IMG/VR virus record: IMGVR_UViG_3300032241_000787
Location: 1-23,030 of that record
Source of the DNA: a virus
Direction: 5' to 3' (one strand)
DNA: 23,030 bases
Positions within the stretch are counted from its first letter, which is position 1. Each line of letters opens with the position of its first letter. Positions 13,814 through 21,687 of this stretch are shown here, piece by piece. The notes below the pieces were generated by a model, which was not told the DNA's origin, did no database searches, and worked only from the letters and a program-made list of their open reading frames with translations. The position numbers and the translations under genes are program-made.

Positions 13814-15568
13814 TTAATTTACTTTTTCTTTAGCTAAGTTACTTAACCATTTTTGTCCAGGTGTTCCTATATCTTTTTTTTCACCTGGCGCAACTGTAAT
13901 CTTATACTTATTGTCTGGAGTTTTCTCTATTGTGTATATACTTTTAGCTTGGAGTGCCCCTAAAGCATCTGTAGGTAACTCTTGAGGTTTACCATCAACT
14001 GTATAGGTAAGTACAAGATTCTTTCCGTTTCTAACTATATCAATGTCTTTTTCGATAATTCTAAACTTAGAGTTGGATATAGGACCTCTTACAAAGTCAG
14101 TTAGGTTGTCTAGGTCTTGGTCTCCTGTGGCCATTTCTGTAAGAACCACACCGGCTTTCTTCTGAACACCCTCATGAAGAGTGAAGTGTTTCCACACCTG
14201 TTCTGTCATCTTCTCTGCCGGTACATTCTTATCGTGTGATTTCTCAATTACAGACTTGTAAATCTTGATTATTTTCTGGATTAAGGCTTCATCCTTAATA
14301 ACCTTTTTTAGCCTCTTCTTGAAGACGGTAATGTACTTTTCCATAGACTTGTCACGCTCTATACCAGCTTCTTCTGCTAGTTTAGTTTCACGTTCCTTAA
14401 CTGCTGCAAGAGCAGCTTGAGCCATGGTTAAGTTCTTGATTACTTTTCCAAGAGCTGTTTCGTATCTTTTATCATCTATTGATTTGATGAATTCTGCTGC
14501 TGAATCTACTGCTTGTTTGATTTGTTGCTCTAATTCTGCTGAGATAGTGTCAGGAGTAGATGTAGATTGTTCTCCTTCTACATTCTCTGGTTGTTCTTCT
14601 GTTTCTTCTGCAGGAGCTTCTTCTGAAGGTTGTTCTTTCTTTTTCTTTTCTTGTAAGGTAGTTCCAGGTTTTACAATCCTGACTCTATCACCTCTTTTAA
14701 TTGCATCTTGTGCAGCTGATTTTATCATAGGATTCTTAGGGTCACCTTGTATTATCTCCTCTCCTCCGGCCTCTTTTAAGGAAGATACTTTTCTTTTAGA
14801 CACTTCATCAACTCCACCTCTATATGCCTTATCCATAGTGGCGTGAGTGTCTTCTAGTTTCTTGTAAAGTTCAGGGTTCTTTTTCTTGATATAATCTTGT
14901 ATCTTAGCTATCGCTAGTCCTCCTAATCCGAGGCTACCGATACCTGCAATGATGTTTATAAGCTCTTGAGTTGAGGGTGCATCTTCGTTTAGGGTAGAAC
15001 TTCCTTCTGTCTTCCTCCAATTGTTCCAATTAAAAGGGTCTATACCTTGTTTAATTAAGGCATTTTTTGATAATAGCTTATAGTCAGAAGGATTTAAGTC
15101 CATATCTTTTAAATCGCTTTTAGCGTGGTATTTAAGACTTTCTACATCATCTACTATTTCCCATCCAGTTACTATCTTGTTGTCAGATTTACCTACTGCA
15201 AAATAAGCATACTTAGGATTTACTTTGAATGTTCTAGCTTCTCCTAGCTTCTTCTTACTTGTTATTTGACTTCTCCAGGTACTTACCTTTTGAATATCTG
15301 ATGCATCTTCGTCAGCTACATCAAAAGAGTTCTTCCAATTCTTATCTTTTAAGATTGCATTTACAGCTTCGCCTTCTGTATCAAACCCTAAGTTATCCCA
15401 TTTTTGAAGGATTTTAGATATTTCTGGATTTGAATATTCATCGGCTATTTCATTGTACTTATCAAGCTCGCCTGTAGCGTATTCTTTTAGGTTTATTTTA
15501 CCTGATTCAATGTCTGCAATGAGCTCTGTTTTTGCTTGCTCAAGAAGTTGTAGGAAATTTGTTGGCAT
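13814..15568 (-). CDS. Uncharacterised 584-aa protein, putative virion or assembly protein
   Basis: I do not recognise this protein. The N-terminal part (1-195) is mixed and charged, with an aromatic patch near FNWNNWRK (179-186). A hydrophobic, Gly-rich stretch at 202-223 (ELINIIAGIGSLGLGGLAIA) could be a membrane helix. A low-complexity acidic linker, rich in Glu, Pro and Lys, spans about 305-345. A long Ala/Lys/Glu-rich helical or coiled-coil region covers about 345-445, and a compact C-terminal domain follows (about 480-584). It begins with ATG, has its own late-type box, and ends at a strong terminator, so it is probably made alone. A location among tail genes suggests a virion protein, perhaps one delivered with the DNA given the hydrophobic helix, but this is inference. 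Portal and protease roles were considered and not supported. Confidence 0.8.
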   Translation of the reverse strand: MPTNFLQLLEQAKTELIADIESGKINLKEYATGELDKYNEIADEYSNPEISKILQKWDNLGFDTEGEAVNAILKDKNWKNSFDVADEDASDIQKVSTWRSQITSKKKLGEARTFKVNPKYAYFAVGKSDNKIVTGWEIVDDVESLKYHAKSDLKDMDLNPSDYKLLSKNALIKQGIDPFNWNNWRKTEGSSTLNEDAPSTQELINIIAGIGSLGLGGLAIAKIQDYIKKKNPELYKKLEDTHATMDKAYRGGVDEVSKRKVSSLKEAGGEEIIQGDPKNPMIKSAAQDAIKRGDRVRIVKPGTTLQEKKKKEQPSEEAPAEETEEQPENVEGEQSTSTPDTISAELEQQIKQAVDSAAEFIKSIDDKRYETALGKVIKNLTMAQAALAAVKERETKLAEEAGIERDKSMEKYITVFKKRLKKVIKDEALIQKIIKIYKSVIEKSHDKNVPAEKMTEQVWKHFTLHEGVQKKAGVVLTEMATGDQDLDNLTDFVRGPISNSKFRIIEKDIDIVRNGKNLVLTYTVDGKPQELPTDALGALQAKSIYTIEKTPDNKYKITVAPGEKKDIGTPGQKWLSNLAKEKVN

Positions 15569-15588
15569 GTTTTTGTTTAGTTATGTTA

Positions 15589-15600
15589 TTATAAATATCA
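15589..15600 (-). promoter_or_regulatory. Candidate late promoter box before the 584-aa gene
   Basis: The coding strand reads TGATATTTATAA, a full match to the recurring box. Its TGA is also the stop codon of the HNH gene. The core ends 22 bases before the next ATG. Confidence 0.5.
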
Positions 15601-16719
15601 ATTGGTTATGATTGGGCTACTTATTTCTTTTATATGTTTATCCCCTTTGTTAAGGTTACCAAGGTACTCTACACCATCTATCACGCGAGTAGTTGCAAAA
15701 AGAGGTTGTAAATTGGTATGGTGAAAGCATTCTTTTTGTTGGTTAGGGTTAGATAGATCAAAACTGGATACTGGTATTATATGGTCTATGTGCCATTCTG
15801 GCCCATAGTTATCCCAGGTCATGGTAGGTAGGAATCTGGCTTCAAGGTATTCTTTTAAATATCCAATGGTGCATCCTATTAATTCCATAGTCTTTGCAGA
15901 CTTCTTAGCTTTACCTCTCAAAGCATCTATAACCCTACCTCTTAGCCTCAGGGATAATCTATATTGTATATCTGTTTTATACCTCTCTACTTGCTTTTTT
16001 AGTATAGTACCCCTATTAATTTTAATGTATTCTCTATTATATTCTTTCTTCCTAGATAATATCTTAGGTGTTTTTGTACGCTCTCTTAATATATCTTTGT
16101 ACTTCTCTCTGTAGGCCTTCTTCTCTTCGCTGTTACAAGATTTACAGTTATAATCACGTCCATCTGCATTGACTCTTACTACACCAAAAGAGGTTATGCC
16201 TTTTTCCATCTTGCATTTACTACAAGATTTAATTTCCGGAGTAGAAACAAATTCTCTTTCTATATATTTTTTATCTTTTTTCTTCTTTTCTAAATATTTA
16301 CAAAATTTGCAAGATGATGTTAGCCCATCTATTTTGTAAGAATTCTTATAGTATTCAGATTTAGGTTTTAATATACCGCAGCTAGTGCACACTTTTTCTT
16401 CTACTTGTATATGAGTAGTCTTGGGTTTATCATACTTTTTCAAACGTTCTCTGTTACAGGTCTTACAATTACTATCTATACCTTTAGGTTTTCTTTTATC
16501 TTTGATAAATTCTTTGAAAGGTAGTGTCTGTTTACATTTAATGCAAAAAGATGTTTCACATTCTATATACCCTTCTTTTTGAATTTTTTGATGATACTTT
16601 TTTGAATCCTCATTTTGGCATTGTTTACATCTAGGCCTATAACTACCCCTTCTCTTTTCTAGGTTAAAGTTATCTAAACTCTTACCTATTTTACATTTAG
16701 TGCATATCTTAAGATCCAT
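15598..16719 (-). CDS. HNH endonuclease with four zinc-ribbon modules (likely homing)
   Basis: This 373-residue protein is probably a free-standing homing-type DNA endonuclease. The N-terminal half has four CxxC...CxxC modules, each with 21-22 residues between the pairs and about 53 residues apart: Cys 6/9-31/34, 59/62-85/88, 111/114-137/140 and 166/169-192/195. These should bind zinc and probably DNA. A basic linker follows (about 200-275). The C-terminus has the HNH nuclease core: WHIDHIIPVSSFDL (309-322; His310, Asp312, His313), HHTNLQPLFATT (333-344) and NLNKGDKH (355-362). About ten residues lie between the last two blocks, which are usually closer. It is wedged between the tail tube and a 584-aa gene, both probably virion genes, as expected of a mobile endonuclease. 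Its TGA stop overlaps the next gene's promoter box. Confidence 0.9.
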   Translation of the reverse strand: MDLKICTKCKIGKSLDNFNLEKRRGSYRPRCKQCQNEDSKKYHQKIQKEGYIECETSFCIKCKQTLPFKEFIKDKRKPKGIDSNCKTCNRERLKKYDKPKTTHIQVEEKVCTSCGILKPKSEYYKNSYKIDGLTSSCKFCKYLEKKKKDKKYIEREFVSTPEIKSCSKCKMEKGITSFGVVRVNADGRDYNCKSCNSEEKKAYREKYKDILRERTKTPKILSRKKEYNREYIKINRGTILKKQVERYKTDIQYRLSLRLRGRVIDALRGKAKKSAKTMELIGCTIGYLKEYLEARFLPTMTWDNYGPEWHIDHIIPVSSFDLSNPNQQKECFHHTNLQPLFATTRVIDGVEYLGNLNKGDKHIKEISSPIITN

Positions 16720-16740
16720 TCGTAATCTATTTTAAATTAA

Positions 16741-16767
16741 AAATCCGTACCACAAAGATACGGATTT
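16741..16767 (-). terminator. Hairpin between tail tube and HNH genes
   Basis: A perfect 9-bp stem (AAATCCGTA with TACGGATTT) encloses a 9-base loop. In the transcript the 3' arm runs into UUUUUAAUUU, which fits an intrinsic terminator for the sheath-tube transcript. It ends 21 bases before the HNH start, so it could instead be a leader hairpin limiting HNH expression. Confidence 0.65.
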
Positions 16768-16781
16768 ATTTTTAACTTTTT

Positions 16782-16795
16782 TATATAAATATATA
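16782..16795 (-). promoter_or_regulatory. AT-rich late-type box just after the tube gene
   Basis: The coding strand reads TATATATTTATATA, containing the ATATTTATA core. It lies right after the tube stop codon and before the hairpin. It may be a promoter for the HNH gene with the hairpin in its leader, or a chance match in AT-rich spacer. Confidence 0.3.
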
Positions 16796-16798
16796 AAA

Positions 16799-17284
16799 TC
16801 AATAATTTAAAACTAGTCCCGAGTGCTTGAGAGTAAGGTCAATTGTAGTATATGCCTCTCCCGAATAATCGTAAGAGCCATATTTTACATTTAGAGGAAA
16901 TGCTCTTTTAATAACCCACTCTCTTACAATATCATCTGCTGGACCTAGGATTTGTAAGTTAATGTCTTTGGTGTAAAAATCCTGATACCCGGCTCTGCCC
17001 GACAACAACTCGTATGACAATAAACTCCATTGTTCTACTGCAGCTGCTCCAGAAGGTGCAACAGGATCATACAATGACAAGGTGATGTCAGAGTATTTTC
17101 TTTTAGACCTTAGTGAGAAGTAGCTATTGATATAGTGAATATCAACGCTTGAGTCTTCCCAGCCTATACCATCTACTGTTTTGATTTGGTATGCAGGTAT
17201 ACCATCTATAATCATTATGAACCTGTGTTGCAATATCGGTTCAAATACAACTGGAAGGGTTTGAGTACTATCAAGAATAGGCAT
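16799..17284 (-). CDS. Tail tube protein (gp19-like)
   Basis: This 161-residue protein forms the inner tail tube through which DNA passes. Its size is close to T4 gp19 (163 residues). The layout matches the T4-type tube family: an N-terminal segment leading to HRFIMIIDGIPAYQIKTVDG, a central SDITLSLYDP strand followed by a loop, and a C-terminal part with WVIKRAFPLNVKYGSYDYSG and a closing TIDLTLKHSG strand. It follows the sheath gene by 44 bases with no box or terminator between, so the two are probably co-transcribed. ATG start without a Shine-Dalgarno sequence. A hairpin follows the stop codon. Confidence 0.93.
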   Translation of the reverse strand: MPILDSTQTLPVVFEPILQHRFIMIIDGIPAYQIKTVDGIGWEDSSVDIHYINSYFSLRSKRKYSDITLSLYDPVAPSGAAAVEQWSLLSYELLSGRAGYQDFYTKDINLQILGPADDIVREWVIKRAFPLNVKYGSYDYSGEAYTTIDLTLKHSGLVLNY

Positions 17285-17328
17285 GTTTTGTAATTTATTT
17301 AGTTGTTATTTTTTTTATTTATTAGTTA

Positions 17329-20300
17329 TTAGCTGAATGTTACTCCTTGTGGTGTGATATCAAACTCAAGTAAGATAAACTCTATGCTCATTGTTGGTAC
17401 AATCTGAATCTTACAGTTCAAGATGTGGTTAGCAATATCGCTATCTGTGTTGTTAGTTGCATCACAAGTAGTTTTGAATGCTGTGATACCTTGATTTTGT
17501 TGTACGTTCTGTAAGTAAGGGTTGATCTTATTTAAGAAAGAAGCTCTGGTTGCATTAGAGTTTTGTTCGAACACGAAGTCGTTAGCAATGTTAGAGATGT
17601 AATCTTTCAATGCGATTAACAATCTTCTTACGTTCAATCTGTTCAAGGCAGTGTTTTGCTTAGACAATGTCTTTTGGCCCCAGATTACTACACCTGTGTT
17701 AGGAGTCTTAATGATTGGGTTGATATTAGCATTGTAAAGAAGACCTTGCTCAGTAGTTGAAAGTCTGTTCTTGGTATCGATTGCTCCACCTAGAGTACCT
17801 CTACCTGTACCTGCTACAGCAAACCATGGTGCAGCGTTAGTATCGGTGTAAGCTATTGCTTGAGGAACCAATACGGTTGGAGGTACGTAGATGTTCTTAG
17901 ATGATCCGATGTCTCTTACTTTAACCCAAGGGTAGTAAGTTGCTCCGTATGTACTATTTAATCCTGAAGCTACTTCTACAGCTGTGTTAACACCTTCGTT
18001 TACACCTGTCAAATCGCTTAAGTATACAGCATCTCCTCTTTGTTCTACCATTGATTGTGCGTATTCAGTAACTGCTCCGTGGTATTGGTTGATGATACCT
18101 GGCATTACTAAGATACCGTATTTGTATAGTTGAGTATTAGACAAGATGTTGATTGCTTGTGCAAATGCTGCATATCCTGCTGTTTGGTTAGATGATAGGT
18201 CAAATCCGAATACGTTAGTACCATCTGTAGAGATGTTAGCTCCTATATTCTTGATGGTTTGATAAGACATACCATCTGTACCACCTTGGAAAGGAAGTAT
18301 GAATTTGTTATCCCCTGCAGGTATAGTGAATGGTATGTTATTACCATATGCAGCTTCCAAAGGAATTGGGTTAAGGTAGTTCGCATTATCTGGATTAGTG
18401 AAATCAAATCCAGAATAGATGTAAGAACCTGAGTTAGAACTTACGTATGTTGCTTGAGGTAAGTGGTATAGTGAACCAAATCCAGCGAATGTTTCGAATA
18501 AAGGTTCGTTACCATTTATGACTACATTGTTAGGTATGTTTTCACTTATTACCGCATCTCCTATTATTACTCTGATGTAATTAGATACATTATCAAAATC
18601 TCCTTCTGATACTACCTTATTACTTACACTGTCATAGTAGTTGTATCTGTCACCGATTGCAGTTCCGATGTAATTAGCATCGTTAGGGTTAAGAGTTACC
18701 CCTGTGTATTGTTCTAAGATTACAGGTGTTTTATCTGTATCGCTGTATTGTCTTACTAATACATCGAACTTAGTGTATACAGTAGAATCAGGATTTACAG
18801 TTATGTTTGCAATTGCAACTTTAACGTCTGTATTTCCAGAGAATCCTTGAGCTCTATGTGCGAATTGGAATAATCTGTTGCTGTTGTTATCAACTACCCA
18901 TGGTGTTTCAGCATAGTCGTACCCTTCTGCATTTGAAGATGTGAAGGTACATTTACCACTTTGAAGTATTAGGCTTACTGGTGTAGTAGTACTCAAAGAT
19001 GCGCTTTGGAAACTCAAATAAGCGAAAGCACCTCCTGTAGAAGCAGCAGCATTTGTTCCTAACACATTTGCATAGTAGTTAGGGTCTGTGTTGTACATAG
19101 ATACATTTGCTGTTTGGTTTACTTGGTTACCAGCTATAATAAGGCCTAAGCTACTGTTTGATGAACCAGCTATTTTAGAGTTGTTTAAACTTGCTAGTTT
19201 AGGGTATTTATTCAATGAAGGGTGTAATACTGCAATTACACTTCCAGGTACTGCTGTAACTGGGTCTACACCCCCTACAAGTACTGATTGAGATACTGAA
19301 GCAACTACACCTGTTGAAGTTGGTGCAGGGCCTGCATAGTATCCATTGTAGATTGAACCTGTATAGATTGAAGTTAATATTACGTTGCTTCCTGACAAAG
19401 AACCTGTAATGCCTGTAAGGGTTGAGTATCCATTTATCAAGCTTACCAAGTTATTGAATTGGGATAATTGACTTCCTGTGTTAACAAAGTAGTTAGCATC
19501 TAAAGCTTGTGTCCCAGAGTTACCGTATATAATTTGATATGAACCAGTATTTCCAGTTACTCCCCCTGTAAAAGGTATAGTAGTAACAGGTAATTGAGGA
19601 GCTGCATCTAGACCATATTTAAAATTATATGCACCTTGACTACTCCACCCATTAGAATTCCCACTAGAATCGTACATTTGGAAAGTAAGGATAGGAGTGT
19701 AATTATTTCCTGATGCACCCGATCCTGCGGGAAACTGCACATTTATGGTGTAACCATTATCGAATGTACTTAAAGTGAATCCTTGATTACCATTTGAATT
19801 TACATTTGCAATAAAATTAGTGACAGCTGTTGCTATGTCAGTATCTGAAGATTGTACCCTGTAAGATCCTAAAGTAGCGAATTGGTTGTTGCCGTCTGCT
19901 ATAACTAAGGATGCTATAGCGTAGTTGCCCCAACTATCTGGAACAAAGGTTGGGAAGTTAACGCCCCAAGTATAACCTACTGCTTGTGTTTCTCCGTAAG
20001 TACCATCACTGCCACCAGATAATGTTGTTGAGGTATTTTCTGCAGAGTAATAAATGGATATAGAATTACCACTCGACCCTTTACCTTTAGGTGCAAATAA
20101 AGTCAGAGTTCCAGCACTATATGATGCACTGTATGCACTTGTGACATTCGCACTAGTGGCAGCCGTTGCTCCAACTTGTGCTTGAGTTAATCCTGCCATA
20201 TCAAACACAACACTAAGTTCTAGATTAGTAGCATCATATAAACTTATAGTTCCGTTTGGACTAGACGGTATGGCAAATGATGCTGAAGCTCTTGTTTCTG

Positions 20301-21069
20301 CTACAGACGAGAAAGTGATTGTAGTACCGTTTAAAGCAGCACCTTTTCCGGCAGGAGCAGTAACTGTCAGTGAATTAGTTCCTGTTATAGAGCTTGTGTA
20401 AGCTAGTGAATTGCTAGCTAAAGTTGTATTGATTGCAGAAACTAAATCAGTTGTGGCTAAAGCTGTAGTTTGTGTGTATGAACCTAGTACTGTGCTTCCT
20501 GATTGAGGATCGTTAAGTGTCAAGGTGATGTTGCTACCTATGTTACCTGTACCATTTACATACAAGGTTGTGCTTGCAGGAACATCTACTACTACAGAAC
20601 CTGAAACAACTACAGGAGTTGGATTGTATCCGTAGAAGTATTGAGTACTAGCACCTGCTATTGTAATCACTTGTTGACCAGAGCCTGACAAAGATGATAC
20701 TAATGATGCTGTAGGGATAGCTGTGTAAGCTTTAAGGCCTACAGATGCAGATACTGCAGGCTGTACAATCGCAGCTAAAGATTTAGCCGGAGTGAAACCC
20801 CAACCTCCATTACCTAATACCCTCGTTACATTGATTGAGGTACCAGCTTGCAGGTAGTTATACACAGTTTGTGGTACATACGAATTTGAAGTGTCTGTTC
20901 CAAACACTGCACTAAATTGTCCTGGAGACTGGATACTTGTTGGAACATAAGCCTCTCCTTTCTGTGTAGGCCCTATGATGGCACATCCATCAGGGATTTG
21001 GATTGGGGCTATGAACGACTGGTTTACCTCGCTGGTATATACTCCTGGGGTTGAGATTGTTTCGGTCAT
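17329..21069 (-). CDS. Tail sheath protein (gp18-like) with large repeat insertion
   Basis: This is the contractile tail sheath subunit that surrounds the tube and shortens during injection. The N-terminus (about 1-100) has the family pattern: TPGVYTSEVNQSFIAP, then AIIGPTQKGEAYVPTSI, then a VTRVLG strand. The C-terminal half (about 920-1246) carries the conserved sheath domain, including GILVMPGI (985-992), APWFAVAGTGRGTL (1080-1093), VVIWGQKTL (1127-1135), LNVRRLLIALKDYI (1145-1158), FVFEQN, and the final strand near IEFILLEFDITPQG. At 1246 residues it is about twice T4 gp18 (659). The excess is mainly residues about 155-603, which look like four tandem beta-rich domains. It is followed 44 bases later by the tail tube gene, the usual order. 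ATG start, no Shine-Dalgarno sequence, late-type box upstream. The identification is secure; the insertion's function is unknown. Confidence 0.96.
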   Translation of the reverse strand: MTETISTPGVYTSEVNQSFIAPIQIPDGCAIIGPTQKGEAYVPTSIQSPGQFSAVFGTDTSNSYVPQTVYNYLQAGTSINVTRVLGNGGWGFTPAKSLAAIVQPAVSASVGLKAYTAIPTASLVSSLSGSGQQVITIAGASTQYFYGYNPTPVVVSGSVVVDVPASTTLYVNGTGNIGSNITLTLNDPQSGSTVLGSYTQTTALATTDLVSAINTTLASNSLAYTSSITGTNSLTVTAPAGKGAALNGTTITFSSVAETRASASFAIPSSPNGTISLYDATNLELSVVFDMAGLTQAQVGATAATSANVTSAYSASYSAGTLTLFAPKGKGSSGNSISIYYSAENTSTTLSGGSDGTYGETQAVGYTWGVNFPTFVPDSWGNYAIASLVIADGNNQFATLGSYRVQSSDTDIATAVTNFIANVNSNGNQGFTLSTFDNGYTINVQFPAGSGASGNNYTPILTFQMYDSSGNSNGWSSQGAYNFKYGLDAAPQLPVTTIPFTGGVTGNTGSYQIIYGNSGTQALDANYFVNTGSQLSQFNNLVSLINGYSTLTGITGSLSGSNVILTSIYTGSIYNGYYAGPAPTSTGVVASVSQSVLVGGVDPVTAVPGSVIAVLHPSLNKYPKLASLNNSKIAGSSNSSLGLIIAGNQVNQTANVSMYNTDPNYYANVLGTNAAASTGGAFAYLSFQSASLSTTTPVSLILQSGKCTFTSSNAEGYDYAETPWVVDNNSNRLFQFAHRAQGFSGNTDVKVAIANITVNPDSTVYTKFDVLVRQYSDTDKTPVILEQYTGVTLNPNDANYIGTAIGDRYNYYDSVSNKVVSEGDFDNVSNYIRVIIGDAVISENIPNNVVINGNEPLFETFAGFGSLYHLPQATYVSSNSGSYIYSGFDFTNPDNANYLNPIPLEAAYGNNIPFTIPAGDNKFILPFQGGTDGMSYQTIKNIGANISTDGTNVFGFDLSSNQTAGYAAFAQAINILSNTQLYKYGILVMPGIINQYHGAVTEYAQSMVEQRGDAVYLSDLTGVNEGVNTAVEVASGLNSTYGATYYPWVKVRDIGSSKNIYVPPTVLVPQAIAYTDTNAAPWFAVAGTGRGTLGGAIDTKNRLSTTEQGLLYNANINPIIKTPNTGVVIWGQKTLSKQNTALNRLNVRRLLIALKDYISNIANDFVFEQNSNATRASFLNKINPYLQNVQQNQGITAFKTTCDATNNTDSDIANHILNCKIQIVPTMSIEFILLEFDITPQGVTFS
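19261..20607 (-). repeat. Tandem beta-rich domain repeats inserted in the sheath
   Basis: Sheath residues about 155-603 appear to hold four divergent copies of one domain. Three share a glycine turn: TAPAGKGAALNGTTITF (237-253), FAPKGKGSSGNSISIYY (325-341) and QFPAGSGASGNNYTPILTF (445-463). The fourth is weaker (around 566-580). Copies two to four end in a GG motif: TTLSGGSDG (348-356), IPFTGGVTG (498-506) and VLVGGVDP (596-603). A similar aGxxGN...GG pattern occurs in some other phage sheath proteins. Boundaries are by eye. Confidence 0.65.
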
Positions 21070-21110
21070 TTGTTTTAAGTTAGTTATTTACGGGTGTTTT
21101 TGCCCTATAA

Positions 21111-21122
21111 TAATAAATATCA
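21111..21122 (-). promoter_or_regulatory. Candidate late promoter box before the tail sheath
   Basis: The coding strand reads TGATATTTATTA, a full match to the recurring box. The core ends 43 bases before the sheath ATG, giving the longest leader of the group. The leader carries a small GGG/CCC inverted repeat (GGGCAAAAACACCC). Confidence 0.5.
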
Positions 21123-21145
21123 AAGTTCTTGTGGGTAATTGTTAA

Positions 21146-21682
21146 TTAAGCTCCATTTCCATACTGACCATTAAGATACTGTTGGTCTATAGATGAAAGT
21201 GGAGATATAGAACCTAAATTTACAGTTACAGATCCATATAAAGGATACAATACAGTTACAGGTGATATTCTAGCCCCATTCTGTATTGTTAAATATTGTG
21301 TAGACGTTACAGGTTTTCCCTCAAGTGTGGTAGAGTTTATGTAAACATACGCAGATACATCTGTATCGACAAAATAATCACTTCCTATTATTGAAATAGT
21401 TATATCATATTGATAGTCAGTCCCTTCTTCAGAGTATGCACTAGCAATTATATAAATAGGTGTAATGGTTGGCCGAGAGGTATATATTTGACCCCAGGTA
21501 GGGCATTGGTTAGATGTTATCGGTAAACTATTAATGTTCATATACTTCATTGCATCACCTGCAGTTATAGCATAGTTGGTTTGTGGGATGCCGGGACTAC
21601 GTAATGAAAACGTACCATTAGATATGCTTTGTGATGCTTCTAAGTATGTGGTTAGATAGTTAGTGAATGCTGACCCAGTCAA
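21146..21682 (-). CDS. Putative virion protein of unknown function, TTG start
   Basis: This 178-residue protein is not recognised. It is rich in Thr, Ser, Ile and Tyr, appears mostly beta-stranded, and has no membrane segment or cysteine pair, which fits a structural or fibre-associated protein. The first usable start is a TTG five bases after the fibre stop codon. The frame is closed just upstream and the first internal ATG comes about 45 residues later, after sequence that looks coding. Translation is therefore probably coupled to the fibre gene. Position between the fibre and the sheath suggests a tail-completion, fibre-connecting or neck role, but that is inference from context only. Confidence 0.72.
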   Translation of the reverse strand: MTGSAFTNYLTTYLEASQSISNGTFSLRSPGIPQTNYAITAGDAMKYMNINSLPITSNQCPTWGQIYTSRPTITPIYIIASAYSEEGTDYQYDITISIIGSDYFVDTDVSAYVYINSTTLEGKPVTSTQYLTIQNGARISPVTVLYPLYGSVTVNLGSISPLSSIDQQYLNGQYGNGA

Positions 21683-21687
21683 AATTA

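Noticed and set aside
14424-14846. A 140-residue plus-strand open frame opposite the 584-aa gene
   Set aside because: It is antisense to a convincing gene and its Ser-rich composition mirrors the Glu/Lys-rich opposite strand. It has no supporting promoter or motif. The other plus-strand frames are rejected for the same reason.
17329-21069. An intein as the cause of the oversized sheath
   Set aside because: No N-terminal Cys/Ser splice block, HN-(C/S/T) end or homing nuclease motif is visible; the extra sequence is beta-rich and repetitive.
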